Below are positions 53,647-62,887 of a DNA stretch of 64,000 bases, piece after piece. Below the pieces are notes generated by a model that had not been told where the DNA came from, did not search any database, and worked only from the letters and a program-made list of their open reading frames with translations. Position numbers and translations under genes: made by a program. Position 1 is the first letter of the stretch. Every line of letters begins with the position of its first letter. The stretch comes from Paenibacillus elgii NBRC 100335 (GTDB lineage Bacteria; Bacillota; Bacilli; Paenibacillales; NBRC-103111), in contig NZ_BIMB01000007.1 of assembly GCF_004000865.1 (NCBI RefSeq), forward strand, positions 124,001-188,000, written 5' to 3'.

Positions 53647-53681
53647 TGCAAATAAGCTTCCTCACCGGAAGCTCATTTGCA
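53647..53681. terminator. Bidirectional terminator
   Basis: TGCAAATAAGCTTCC and GGAAGCTCATTTGCA pair over 15 positions with one mismatch, loop TCACC. It ends the minus-strand nucleotidyltransferase operon. Confidence 0.75.
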
Positions 53682-53693
53682 TTGAATATTTAT

Positions 53694-54557
53694 TTATCCT
53701 GCCTCATTGTGATATCGATAAATATTTTCCGTATACAGGGTGATGACCTGATCGTAGTCCGGATATGGATATGCCAGAGTCTTCGTTACAGCCTTAGAGT
53801 ATTTTCTGAATAACTCGTAACAGATGAACAATGATTTCCACATATTGGGATAACTATTACCGGAGCAGGTAGCAAGCAAATCTTCCCAACTATCCGCCGG
53901 GAGGTAACGGTCGATAAATTTGTAATTCTTCCCTACGCTAAAGGAATAGCCAAGCTTGGAGCCGATTTCCCAGGACATCATTCTTAACAAATTCGGACGA
54001 ACAATTTCATTCAAGTGATCGACTGCGAAAAGTATTTCCTTTCTTGCCAGCCCTTTCACCACATAAGTTGATGTCATCCAAAATTCGTTGCAGCAATCAT
54101 CGAACTCTTGTGCGGTCGGTTTTTTGATCCAGTATTGACGGTCGTTTGCGATGACTTTATGTTTAACGATCCCGTCCTTATCGAGCAAGATCTTAACCAA
54201 GCCGTCGCTTTGTTCAAAATAATCGTCCACTTCGTTTAGCGGAATAAGGGTAAGGTCCAGCTTATTGCCGTCTTCGAATAGAATAATGTACGAAAACCAA
54301 TTGCCTAATTCAGATGGAAAAAGTTCCATAGCTTCGGGTTTTTGCATCATAGCCCGTTTTCCGAAACTTGTTAGCCATTCATCGTTTGCTTTAAAAGAAT
54401 CCATATCTGTTACAAAATAAGCAATATCAAAATCTTGAAACGGATCGGAGGGGATATTGGGGTTCGTACGGGAACCTTCCAATGTAACCAATCTGATTCT
54501 GCTATCATTTGCGGCCAGACCGACAAGAATCTCCATCATTTCTTGTTCATCTTTCAC
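53694..54557 (-). CDS. Aminoglycoside 6-adenylyltransferase-like (AadK/ANT(6) family)
   Basis: 287 aa. Family features are VTLEGSRTNPNIPSDPFQDFDIAYFVTDM (nucleotidyltransferase site with GSR and the Asp pair DFD), LDLTLIP (third Asp), DRQYWIKKPTAQEFDDCCNEFWMTSTYVVKGLARKE, and MMSWEIGSKLGYSFSVGKNYKFIDRYL. All acidic residues expected for AMP transfer to streptomycin-type drugs are visible, but resistance activity is not proven. The start is GTG 54557, and its ribosome site GGAGGATT lies inside the last codons of the upstream gene. Confidence 0.9.
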   Translation of the reverse strand: MKDEQEMMEILVGLAANDSRIRLVTLEGSRTNPNIPSDPFQDFDIAYFVTDMDSFKANDEWLTSFGKRAMMQKPEAMELFPSELGNWFSYIILFEDGNKLDLTLIPLNEVDDYFEQSDGLVKILLDKDGIVKHKVIANDRQYWIKKPTAQEFDDCCNEFWMTSTYVVKGLARKEILFAVDHLNEIVRPNLLRMMSWEIGSKLGYSFSVGKNYKFIDRYLPADSWEDLLATCSGNSYPNMWKSLFICYELFRKYSKAVTKTLAYPYPDYDQVITLYTENIYRYHNEAG

Positions 54558-54560
54558 GAT

Positions 54561-55367
54561 TTAATCCTCCATTTTCGTAGAGTCGGCTGATGCGTAAACG
54601 TTATCGAGATAGGCAACGGCAACTTGCTCGGCTTTCGTTTGATGCACCAAACGATCGGAAGAAAGACGAAGACGTCGATATAAAAGAATAGACGATTGCA
54701 AGGCTTGGTAACAACTTTCCAAATGATAAGAAGGCACAGTTTGTTTCAACTCCTCAACCGCGCCGACCGCTAATTGCTCGATTCTTCTCGTACCATTGGG
54801 GAGCCGTCCGTTTTCGGCCAAAATCAACGGCCCCAGTACAGCGCTGCGTATGCAGCAAAGAATATCGATCACTTCAAACAACTCACCTCTCCCCAGTTTC
54901 GCTGCTCCGCTATGAATCCATATCCAAAACCGGTCTTCGATCCATTGAGGATCGGGGTGCGGGTAGCAAGGCACTGTACTGCGAAGTATACCCCGGATTT
55001 CCGTCCCCCTTTCCCAAAGAATGACAGGGTCCTCAATTCGTTCTTCCAGCTCCTTGGGCATCAAAAACTTGTAATCGACATGAAGCGGCACGGAACCATC
55101 ATATAAGCAGATGACCAGCTTCGGCTCTCCGACATGTTCGCCGGTCAAAACCGACAGCACGGTACCCAGGCTCTCCGCCATATGTATACGTTGCTGCATG
55201 ATTTCGTCCCGATAATCAGGATGATATACCACGATAAGATCCAAATCACTGTACTCATCCATGGCACCCGTTATCATGGAACCGCCCCCAAGGAGCCCGA
55301 TGATGCGATGATCTTCAATCAATTTCATTTTAACGGTCTCGATAAAATGTTCATATCGGAGAAGCAT
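54561..55367 (-). CDS. Nucleotidyltransferase-domain protein
   Basis: 268 aa, antibiotic-nucleotidyltransferase type. LLGGGSMITGAMDEYSDLDLIVVYHPDY carries the GGS and DxD signature, and HVDYKFLMP the third acid. The C-terminal helical half resembles a substrate-binding cap (EDRFWIWIHSGAAKLGRGEL). It is transcribed with the AadK-like gene three bases downstream. Substrate unknown; an antibiotic or a nucleotide-related target are both possible. Confidence 0.8.
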   Translation of the reverse strand: MLLRYEHFIETVKMKLIEDHRIIGLLGGGSMITGAMDEYSDLDLIVVYHPDYRDEIMQQRIHMAESLGTVLSVLTGEHVGEPKLVICLYDGSVPLHVDYKFLMPKELEERIEDPVILWERGTEIRGILRSTVPCYPHPDPQWIEDRFWIWIHSGAAKLGRGELFEVIDILCCIRSAVLGPLILAENGRLPNGTRRIEQLAVGAVEELKQTVPSYHLESCYQALQSSILLYRRLRLSSDRLVHQTKAEQVAVAYLDNVYASADSTKMED

Positions 55368-55547
55368 GATTCAAAACACTCCTACCAGTAATTTGGGCAT
55401 TTCGCCAGAATATCACTTTGCAAACCTCTTGTCAAAATCAACTTGTCATCTCAAATTCCTTCATGCTAAAGCAGCTCAGACCTGTTTGTCTGAAGCCGCT
55501 TTGTTTTTCGTATCTCCTGCGGGCCATGCAGCTCCGCCCCAGTCGCT

Positions 55548-56888
55548 CTACCACCTGTTCCCCCGCCGCACCTCCTCAACGATGGCCCGAACCCCTTCGC
55601 CGATCCGCTCCCGCTGCGCCCGCGAAACGCTGATGCGGATAAACTTCTCCCGCTCCGCGTAATCCGCCAAATAGAACGGCTTGCCGGAAACGACGCTGAC
55701 CTTCCTCTCTGCAAGCCGCTTCATCAGACGCTCGATATTAACCGTCCGCGGCAGCTTGAACTGGACATAGACGCCGTAGCGGACGTCCGCGGCTTCGATC
55801 AGCCCCGCTTCGTTATGCCGCCGCAGTGCCTCGTTCAACTCGCGCATCCGCTCCTCGTACAAGCCGTAGATTTTGTGCTTGTGCCGCTCGTACATGCCGT
55901 TCTTGATGTAAATTTCGAGTGCCGCCTGGGAGAGCAGCGAGGTGTCGGGGTAATGTTTGTACTTCTGGTACGTCTTCAGCAGCCGCTCCGGCAGCACGAC
56001 GGCTCCGAGCCTCAGGCCGGGAAAAATGATTTTGGAGAAGCTTTTCAAATAAACGACGTGCGAGCTCCGATCATAAGCGTGAATCGGGTCGAACCGCTCG
56101 GCGCCGAGGTCCGCCATATAATCGTCCTCCACGACGTACACGTCGTATTTGCCGGCCAGACGGGCGATCGCCTTCCGCTCCTCCGCGCTGTACGAGGTGC
56201 CAAGCGGATTGTGGTATCTCGACATCGTGTAAAAAAATTTGATGCCGCCGCTGCGGAACTGCTCCTCCAGCTCCTGCAGATCGATCCCCTTCGCCGTCCG
56301 CGCGATGCCGCGAACCGGAATGTCCTCCGCCTCCAAATAGCGCAAATACAGATCGTAACTCGGCTGCTCGACCAGAATGGTCGACTTTCCGTTCGGAAAC
56401 GGCATCTTCGCCAAAATTTCCAGCACCTGCTGCGCGCCCGAGCTGATGAGAATCCGCTCCGCCTTGGCAAACACCTGATCGCCAGCCAAATGGGAAACGA
56501 GCGTCTGGCGCAGCGTCTCCAGCCCGTGCGAATCGCCGTAAGTAAACAGATGGTATTTATACGTATCGATCGCCTTGTTCAGACAATGCTGGAAATCCAA
56601 ATACGGAAACACGTCCAAATCCGGCGACGCCGAAGCAAAATCAATCGTTTCGCTGACCGTCTCGCTGCGCCAGTCTCCCGACTTCTCGACCACATAATAG
56701 CCGCTTTGCGGGACCGAATAGATCGCGTGGCGCTTTTCCAGCTCCGCATAAGCCCGGATAATCGTGCTGATGCTGCAGCCGTACTCTTCCGCGGCGCTGC
56801 GGACGGACGGCAGCTTCCGGCCGGGACCGAAGTAGCCCTCCCGGATTTTATGCTCCATATCGGATAAGATCGCGACAAACTTTTTCAT
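55548..56888 (-). CDS. MocR-family regulator (GntR helix-turn-helix fused to aminotransferase)
   Basis: 446 aa. Residues 1-75 are a GntR winged helix (REGYFGPGRKLPSVRSAAEEYGCSISTIIRAYAELEKR). The rest is a fold-type I PLP aminotransferase with SRYHNPLGTSYS, VVEDDYMADLG and the PLP lysine SFSKIIFPGLRLG. MocR proteins bind PLP or PLP-amino acid adducts and regulate a divergent gene, here an EamA transporter. A palindrome, ACTGTACCGATACAGT, lies between them. AGGGGGC precedes the ATG. Confidence 0.93.
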   Translation of the reverse strand: MKKFVAILSDMEHKIREGYFGPGRKLPSVRSAAEEYGCSISTIIRAYAELEKRHAIYSVPQSGYYVVEKSGDWRSETVSETIDFASASPDLDVFPYLDFQHCLNKAIDTYKYHLFTYGDSHGLETLRQTLVSHLAGDQVFAKAERILISSGAQQVLEILAKMPFPNGKSTILVEQPSYDLYLRYLEAEDIPVRGIARTAKGIDLQELEEQFRSGGIKFFYTMSRYHNPLGTSYSAEERKAIARLAGKYDVYVVEDDYMADLGAERFDPIHAYDRSSHVVYLKSFSKIIFPGLRLGAVVLPERLLKTYQKYKHYPDTSLLSQAALEIYIKNGMYERHKHKIYGLYEERMRELNEALRRHNEAGLIEAADVRYGVYVQFKLPRTVNIERLMKRLAERKVSVVSGKPFYLADYAEREKFIRISVSRAQRERIGEGVRAIVEEVRRGNRW

Positions 56889-56930
56889 AATCCGCCCCCT
56901 TGCTCCTCTTATTATACACGAATCCGATCA

Positions 56931-56946
56931 ACTGTACCGATACAGT
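56931..56946. promoter_or_regulatory. MocR operator candidate
   Basis: ACTGTACCGATACAGT: perfect 6-bp arms (ACTGTA/TACAGT) around CCGA, 43 bases from the MocR start and 101 from the EamA start. It resembles sites bound by PdxR-type regulators. Confidence 0.65.
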
Positions 56947-57047
56947 AGCAACAAAATGACATTGTCCAGCTTCCCTATTGGCCTTACCTTATAAGTAACG
57001 GGTTAACGAACGCGCACCCGACTGTCCAGGAAAGAAGGTTGTCCCCC

Positions 57048-57995
57048 ATGAACCAAAACGGATTAAAGCTTGCTTATGTATTCGCCATACTGAATGCGGC
57101 GATTATCGGATTCTCGTTTCTGTTTACCAAAATCGCGCTCGAGCACGCGCACCCGCTCGACACGCTGACGTTCCGTTTCGCCGCATCGTTTGCGGTTATG
57201 TCAATCCCGGTCGCGCTGGGCTGGGTCAAGCTGACCTACCGCGGCAAGCCGCTGGGGAAGGCGCTGCTGCTGGCCACGATGTACCCGCTCGGCTTCTTCA
57301 CGCTGCAAGCGTTCGGGCTGCAGCACGCCACCTCGGCCGAGGGCGGCATTCTATATGCGTTCACCCCGGTCGTAACGATGGTGCTCGCCGCGGTATTTTT
57401 GAAGGAAGCGACGAGCATGCTGCAGAAGCTGTCGATCTTCCTGTCGGTCTTCGGCGTCGTCTTCATCTTCGTCATGAAAGGAAGCCGCATCGACTTGTCG
57501 AACATGACCGGGATCTTCCTGCTGTTCCTGACGTGCGTCGCTTTTGCCGGATATAGCGTGCTGGCCCGTTCGCTCTCGAAGCAGTTCAGCCCTGCGGAAA
57601 TCACGTATTTTATGCTCGGCGTCGGCTTCGTCGTGTTTCTGATCGTGTCGCTTGCCAGCCATGCGTCCGCCGGAACGCTTGACCAATTTGTCGCGCCGCT
57701 GGCTAGCGGAACCTTTCTCGTCTCGATCTTTTATTTGGGCGTGATCTCCTCGCTCGTCACCGCCCTGACGGCCAACTACATTTTGTCCAAGATGGAAGCT
57801 TCGAAAATGAGCGTGTTCAGCAATCTGGCGACCATCGTCTCGATCGCGTCCGGGGCTCTGTTTCTTGGGGAAGAGGTGACGGTGTACCATCTGATCGGGT
57901 CGGTCCTGATTATTGCCGGGGTCCTCGGAACGAACCTTTTGGGGCGGAAAAAGACGGCGCCGCAAGGGATTCGTACGAAACGTGCGGAAGCGTGA
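57048..57995 (+). CDS. EamA/DMT-family transporter
   Basis: 315 aa with ten transmembrane segments in two EamA repeats (AYVFAILNAAIIGFSFLFTK and GIFLLFLTCVAFAGYSVLARS open them). These export amino acids, nucleosides or other metabolites. Its divergence from a MocR gene is a frequent pair in Bacillales, suggesting export linked to PLP or amino-acid levels. ATG 57048 is used; a TTG at 57039 is the alternative. A terminator follows. Confidence 0.9.
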   Translation: MNQNGLKLAYVFAILNAAIIGFSFLFTKIALEHAHPLDTLTFRFAASFAVMSIPVALGWVKLTYRGKPLGKALLLATMYPLGFFTLQAFGLQHATSAEGGILYAFTPVVTMVLAAVFLKEATSMLQKLSIFLSVFGVVFIFVMKGSRIDLSNMTGIFLLFLTCVAFAGYSVLARSLSKQFSPAEITYFMLGVGFVVFLIVSLASHASAGTLDQFVAPLASGTFLVSIFYLGVISSLVTALTANYILSKMEASKMSVFSNLATIVSIASGALFLGEEVTVYHLIGSVLIIAGVLGTNLLGRKKTAPQGIRTKRAEA

Positions 57996-58006
57996 ACCAA
58001 TATGCC

Positions 58007-58049
58007 AAAAAACAGCCAGCCCCTGATCTTCCGGAGGATTGGCTGTTTT
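58007..58049. terminator. Bidirectional terminator
   Basis: AAAAAACAGCCA and TGGCTGTTTT form the stem; it separates the converging EamA and MFS genes. Confidence 0.85.
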
Positions 58050-58092
58050 CGCTACTTTAGCTTGAGATCGCCCGGCGGCCTGCGGGAAGCTC

Positions 58093-59307
58093 TTACTGCT
58101 TAACTGCCGCCGGCTCCTCGGGCGTTTCCCGGCGAATGAGCAATGCAGCCAGCAAGCCGATACCCAGAATAAGCGCCAGCAGCACGAAGGTCAGCCCATA
58201 GCTGCCGGTTTCCATAAAACGAATGGAGATGAGAGGTCCTAGACTTGTTCCGGCAAATAAAATAAACGTGTAGACCGAAACCGCAATCCCGCGCGATTTG
58301 CCTCCCAATTGGCCGACGAGCGAAACCAGCGCCGGCACGGAGAGCGCAATGCCCGCCACAAAGACCAGGCTCAGAATAACCAGCAGGGGCAGGCTGGACA
58401 GAAGCCCCAACGAAGCGAGGCCCGCCATCGCCAGCAGCAGTCCGCCGCGCAGAACGGCACGAACGCCATAACGTTTGGCCAAACGCCCGGACAAAGGAGA
58501 CAGCAGCATGCCGATCACGCCGATGGAGCGCACATACAAAACTTCCTGCTTGGTCAGCCCGAAGTCCGGTCCGCTCAAGTAGCTGCCTAACACCGTGTAC
58601 ATGCTGACAAACGACATGAGCAGCACCAGAGCGACAGCATAGCTGAGGAGAAGGTATTTCTGCGAAAATACGCTGCCGATTTGCTTCAACGGCTCCCAGA
58701 TGTTGGCGTGCGCCTGTTGAATCTCCCCTTTCGGCAGCAACCGGATAACGAGAAACGCCGTCACGGCATAGGCTCCGGCGAGCACATAAAATACCGCATT
58801 CCACCCGTATTGCTGGGTAATTAAACCGCTGACGACCTGCCCTGCGATTCCGGCAACCAGGAAGCCCGTGCTGATAAATCCGATTGTCGTCACCCGTTTT
58901 TCCGCGGGGAACATTTCCACCGCATAAGCAAGCGCCACCGGCGAGAATGTAGCTGCTGCAGCGCCTTGCAATCCTCTCAGCACAAGGAGCCAGAAGAAGC
59001 TGTCGATCACGCCGAGCAGCAGCGAGATGATCGTTAACGCCATAAGTCCGATCACGATGACCTTTTTGCGGCCGTATTTGTCAGACAACGCGCCATAAAT
59101 TAGGCAGCCGACCGCAAAACCGAGGGAAAATACGCTTCCCGCAGCCGCTGCTTGGGTCGGCGTAATGCCGAACAGATCGGCGAATAAGGAAATGAGAGGA
59201 ATGGTGACGTACAGGCTCGACATCACCGCCATGCCGGACCAGCACAGCACCGCCGTCATCAAAGAATAGTTTCGCTTAGGAAGGGATGAATTCTCTAATT
59301 GCAACAT
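58093..59307 (-). CDS. MFS transporter (drug efflux type)
   Basis: 404 aa with twelve transmembrane helices. The loop 2-3 motif YGALSDKYGRKKVIVIG and the antiporter-type fifth-helix GxxxGPxxGG-like region (VALAYAVEMFPAEKR) fit the proton-driven drug efflux branch. It follows the ABC exporter 48 bases downstream of its stop and is probably co-transcribed, giving two exporters under one MarR regulator. Confidence 0.9.
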   Translation of the reverse strand: MLQLENSSLPKRNYSLMTAVLCWSGMAVMSSLYVTIPLISLFADLFGITPTQAAAAGSVFSLGFAVGCLIYGALSDKYGRKKVIVIGLMALTIISLLLGVIDSFFWLLVLRGLQGAAAATFSPVALAYAVEMFPAEKRVTTIGFISTGFLVAGIAGQVVSGLITQQYGWNAVFYVLAGAYAVTAFLVIRLLPKGEIQQAHANIWEPLKQIGSVFSQKYLLLSYAVALVLLMSFVSMYTVLGSYLSGPDFGLTKQEVLYVRSIGVIGMLLSPLSGRLAKRYGVRAVLRGGLLLAMAGLASLGLLSSLPLLVILSLVFVAGIALSVPALVSLVGQLGGKSRGIAVSVYTFILFAGTSLGPLISIRFMETGSYGLTFVLLALILGIGLLAALLIRRETPEEPAAVKQ

Positions 59308-59355
59308 AAAGCACCTCTTTCGAATTTCGAATCTTGAATTTTAAATAAATCAGGA

Positions 59356-61116
59356 TCAAGCCGTCTCGACGGCCGTTTGCGGAAACTGCATATCGTACAA
59401 GGTCTTGTAGCGGCCCGAGCGTCGAAGCAAGGCTTCATGCGTGCCTGTTTCCACAACCTGCCCTTTTTCCAAAACGACAATCCGGTCCGCATGCTGAATC
59501 GTGGACAGGCGGTGCGCGATGACCAGGCAGGTCCGCCCGGGAAGCAGCCGGGAAAGAGCCTTTTGAATCAGCTGCTCGGATTCCGTGTCGAGCGCCGCCG
59601 TCGCTTCGTCCAGAATGATCAAGCGCGGATTTTTCAGCAGCGCCCGGGCAATCGACAACCGCTGCTTCTGACCGCCCGACAGCTTGACGCCCCTTTCCCC
59701 GATCAACGTATCGTAACCGTCGGGAAAAGCCTCGATAAACTCCTGCGCATTCGCCGCTCTCGCCGCCGCTTCGATCTCTTCGGGAGACGCGTCCGGCTTG
59801 CCGTAGGCGATATTGTCCCGGATGGTGCCGTTCAGCAGGATCACATCCTGGGATACGATGCCGATTTGCCGACGAAGTGACTCCAGGGTGACTTCGTCCA
59901 GCGGATGACCGTCGATGAAAATCACCCCTTTCTGCACATCGTATAAACGGGCGATCAAATGAGCGACGGTCGATTTGCCCGAGCCGGACGAGCCGACCAG
60001 CGCCGTCACTTGGTTGGCACGGATTCGCAAATGAAAATTTTGCAGAACCGGCACATTCGCTTCATACGCGAAATCCACATCATCGAAGAAAATATCCCCT
60101 TGGATCACCGGTAAAGCAACCGCATTGTCTTTGTTGCGGACCTCCGGCAAGGTCATCAACACTTCGTGAATTCGTTCGTAAGCCGCGGCCGATTGTTGAA
60201 TTCGGCTGACCATGCGGCTGAAGGACCGAATCGGGCCTTGCAGCAGGCGCAGGTAAGCGAGAAAGGCTACGATGTCGCCAACGGTAAGCCGTCCGCGCAT
60301 TACCTGCCATGCCCCGAATAGCAGCACGAGGGCCATTCCGATGGAATTCAGCACGTCGATGATCGGAGAGAACAAAGCCGACAACCGTGAAGCCGCCACG
60401 GTAGCGTTCCGGTTCTGCTCGCTCCACCCGGCGAACCTCTGTGCCTCCTCGTGCTCGTTCGCGAAGGATTTAATCATCCGGATTCCGGACAGCGTATCCT
60501 GAAGATGATTGCTCAGCTCGGCAGAGGACTGGCGTACCGTCCGATAAGCCGACTTGATGCGGCGGCTGAAAAACCGCGACGTATAGAACAGGAAGGGGAA
60601 CGTGCCCATCAGCAGAAGCGCCAGCTCCCAATCGACATAGAGCAAATAACCGCATACCGCGATAAAGGTGAAAAAATCAGCCGCGATGGATAACGTATCG
60701 GCAGACACCAATTCCTGCAGCTGGTTGACATCGCCGGTGAGCCTGGTCATGAGATCGCCGGTACGATTGCGCTCGAAAAACTTCAAGTCCAGGCTCAAGG
60801 TATGCCGGTACAGCTTATTCCGCAGCCGCAGAATGGCCCTTTGACTAACAAGCGTCATCATGTAGCTGCTGCAAAAGCGAAAAGCTCCCAGCAATAACGC
60901 AGCGCCGACAATGCAGCTCCCTATCTCAAGCAGCGCATCGTATCGCCGGTCGGGTATGAGCTGGTCGATGACGACTTTAGTGAATTGGGGAATCCAAAAT
61001 TCAAGAACAGAAATCCCGACAATCGCCGCACCCGCAAGCAGGATTAAAGGCCATTGCCCGCTCGCTTGCGCAAGCAGCTCCTTGAACATTTCCGCAAATT
61101 GTTTCCGTCCCTTCAT
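59356..61116 (-). CDS. ABC exporter, fused membrane and ATPase half-transporter
   Basis: 586 aa MsbA/BmrA-type half-transporter working as a homodimer. Six membrane helices (about 20-310) are followed by a nucleotide-binding domain: Walker A LVGSSGSGKSTV, Q-loop, signature VKLSGGQKQRLSIARAL, Walker B RLIILDEATAALDTES and switch VIAHRLSTIQHADRI. It probably expels drugs or lipids. A MarR operator copy lies 30 bases before the ATG; the MarR gene is directly upstream. Confidence 0.94.
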   Translation of the reverse strand: MKGRKQFAEMFKELLAQASGQWPLILLAGAAIVGISVLEFWIPQFTKVVIDQLIPDRRYDALLEIGSCIVGAALLLGAFRFCSSYMMTLVSQRAILRLRNKLYRHTLSLDLKFFERNRTGDLMTRLTGDVNQLQELVSADTLSIAADFFTFIAVCGYLLYVDWELALLLMGTFPFLFYTSRFFSRRIKSAYRTVRQSSAELSNHLQDTLSGIRMIKSFANEHEEAQRFAGWSEQNRNATVAASRLSALFSPIIDVLNSIGMALVLLFGAWQVMRGRLTVGDIVAFLAYLRLLQGPIRSFSRMVSRIQQSAAAYERIHEVLMTLPEVRNKDNAVALPVIQGDIFFDDVDFAYEANVPVLQNFHLRIRANQVTALVGSSGSGKSTVAHLIARLYDVQKGVIFIDGHPLDEVTLESLRRQIGIVSQDVILLNGTIRDNIAYGKPDASPEEIEAAARAANAQEFIEAFPDGYDTLIGERGVKLSGGQKQRLSIARALLKNPRLIILDEATAALDTESEQLIQKALSRLLPGRTCLVIAHRLSTIQHADRIVVLEKGQVVETGTHEALLRRSGRYKTLYDMQFPQTAVETA

Positions 61117-61144
61117 GGCATCACCTGAATTTCCTTTTTCAATA

Positions 61145-61163
61145 TAGTAAGACTATCTAACTA
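61145..61163. promoter_or_regulatory. MarR-type operator, exporter copy
   Basis: TAGTAAGA-CTA-TCTAACTA: one mismatch from the copy at 61763. It lies between the MarR stop and the ABC exporter start, so it probably controls the exporter. Confidence 0.75.
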
Positions 61164-61178
61164 TTATTCTAAAAAAAA

Positions 61179-61733
61179 TTATCTCCCTACGCCTATTTTT
61201 GTCTCGATGCTTCGATGCAGCTTGCCCAGGATCTTCTCGAATACGCTGCGTTCCTCGGCATCCAAATCGCCGAGCAGTGAAGCGCAGGTCGACCAAAAGG
61301 TCGGCAGTACTTGGTTCACCAAGGCCCGGCCTTCCGGCGTAATGCTGACATGAATCATGCGGCGATCCTTAGCGCTTTGTTCGCGGGAAACCCAGCCTCG
61401 TTTCTCCAGCCAATCCAATAGAGCCGTGACGGAAGCGCGGCGGATTCCAAGCCGGTCTGCGATACCGGAAGGCGTAATAAGCTCTCTGCCTTCATGCAGC
61501 ATAAGCAGCAATAACATATCCAGCTTGCTCTCGGTAATGCCAAAAGGAGCCAAATCGACGTCCATCACGTCGAGGATGTTGTCGCTAAGCCACAGCATGA
61601 CCAGTCCCATCCGAATCGATTTGCGGTCCGCATCTTGAGCTGCCGTTTTGTCCATAAGTTCCAAATAGGGGTCGATACCCAGCGCAGGCAGCTGTTGATC
61701 CGCCGTGCATTCATTCCCCGTTTTTCGTTCCAT
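61179..61733 (-). CDS. MarR-family regulator
   Basis: 184 aa winged-helix protein. The core is ESKLDMLLLLMLHEGRELITPSGIADRLGIRRASVTALLDWLEKRGWVSREQSAKDRRMIHVSITPEGRALV, including the wing with DRR. A longer than usual N-terminal arm (about 55 residues) precedes it. The start is ATG 61733 with GAAGGGTG upstream. Twin palindromes, one before itself and one before the ABC exporter, imply autoregulation and control of efflux. Confidence 0.93.
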   Translation of the reverse strand: MERKTGNECTADQQLPALGIDPYLELMDKTAAQDADRKSIRMGLVMLWLSDNILDVMDVDLAPFGITESKLDMLLLLMLHEGRELITPSGIADRLGIRRASVTALLDWLEKRGWVSREQSAKDRRMIHVSITPEGRALVNQVLPTFWSTCASLLGDLDAEERSVFEKILGKLHRSIETKIGVGR

Positions 61734-61762
61734 GCCATCACCCTTCAACGTTGCATCCAAAA

Positions 61763-61781
61763 TAGTTAGACTATCTAACTA
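61763..61781. promoter_or_regulatory. MarR-type operator, autoregulatory copy
   Basis: TAGTTAGA-CTA-TCTAACTA, perfect 8-bp arms, 30 bases upstream of the MarR start. Confidence 0.8.
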
Positions 61782-61892
61782 TGACTATAACTTATTTTGC
61801 ACCGTCCTGCAAGCCTTAAACTTCGGGCTATGTCACTGCGGCGTTGTTCAAAGCATCTTTACGGGCTGGAAAGTCGGGGGCGCATGGCCCCA

Positions 61893-62630
61893 CTAAGACG
61901 TATATTCGTGAACGAGCTGCCGCAGCGCTTGCTTCGCATCGCCCTGGAACCATCCGCCATGATAGCAAATAAGCCGCTCCACGTCGTAATCAAGCAACCG
62001 CCGCACGGAACGAACGGCCTCCTCCAAATCTAACGTGAATTGCGGATTCGCGATGTCCAGCTTCCCCTGCTCGATGACGACGGCGTCCCCGGCGATCAGC
62101 GTCCGGCTCTCGGGAAGATACAGCGAAATATGCCCGGGCATATGACCGGGCGTGTGCACGATCTCGATCCCGCCGCACCATGGCAGTCGCTCCCGATCGA
62201 CAACCGTCCGTTCGACGGCAGCCGGCTCGATCGACTGCAGGAAGCGAATAAACTGCTCCGCTTGCGGCTTCGCATCTTCCGGCAGGACGTCAAGCGTCGA
62301 TTCGGCCTGCTCCAGCCTGAGCGACTTCTTCGTCCCGGCGATATACGGCGCTTCCGCCTCGTGCGCGATGATCTCAATCCGAGGGAAAGCCCGCTTCAAC
62401 GCGGCCAGCGGACCCATATGGTCCATATCGTGATGCGTCACAATCAGCTTCGTAATCGAATCGAGCCGAAGGCCGCAGCCGATGACCGCTTGCTCAAGAA
62501 GAGGCACAAAATCCGGATACCCGCAATCGACAAGAATAACATCTTTTTCGTCTTGAAGCAGCACCGGGGTAATCGTTTGCTTTTGTCCGCTGTACTCAAA
62601 CTCGATATCGAGCAAATGACAATGGTTCAT
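61893..62630 (-). CDS. MBL-fold metallohydrolase
   Basis: 245 aa. Metal ligands are THHDMDHMG (HxHxDH), His in TPGHMPGHISLY and Asp in IAGDAVV, all present, and the last His is in CYHGG near the C-terminus. Glyoxalase II, lactonase and similar hydrolases share this pattern; the substrate is unknown. The start is ATG 62630, with TGGAGGT upstream. Monocistronic. Confidence 0.9.
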   Translation of the reverse strand: MNHCHLLDIEFEYSGQKQTITPVLLQDEKDVILVDCGYPDFVPLLEQAVIGCGLRLDSITKLIVTHHDMDHMGPLAALKRAFPRIEIIAHEAEAPYIAGTKKSLRLEQAESTLDVLPEDAKPQAEQFIRFLQSIEPAAVERTVVDRERLPWCGGIEIVHTPGHMPGHISLYLPESRTLIAGDAVVIEQGKLDIANPQFTLDLEEAVRSVRRLLDYDVERLICYHGGWFQGDAKQALRQLVHEYTS

Positions 62631-62887
62631 ATTTACCTCCAGATTCAATATTTTGCGTTCCCCTCTGGCCGACAGCGCAGGTACATCTTACCAGATGGTC
62701 CTTTTCGTTGTCACCTATTGTTGTCATCACAGTAATATGAATTTCTCCGATAACCCAGTCATATCACATTAATTCATTTTGGGAAACTATATGAAATTAA
62801 TATCACTACTTCCCTAAATAAAGTTTGTGTATATATAATATCGCTGTAGAGTCCGCACATCAATTTATGATTTGGAGGAAATATTTC

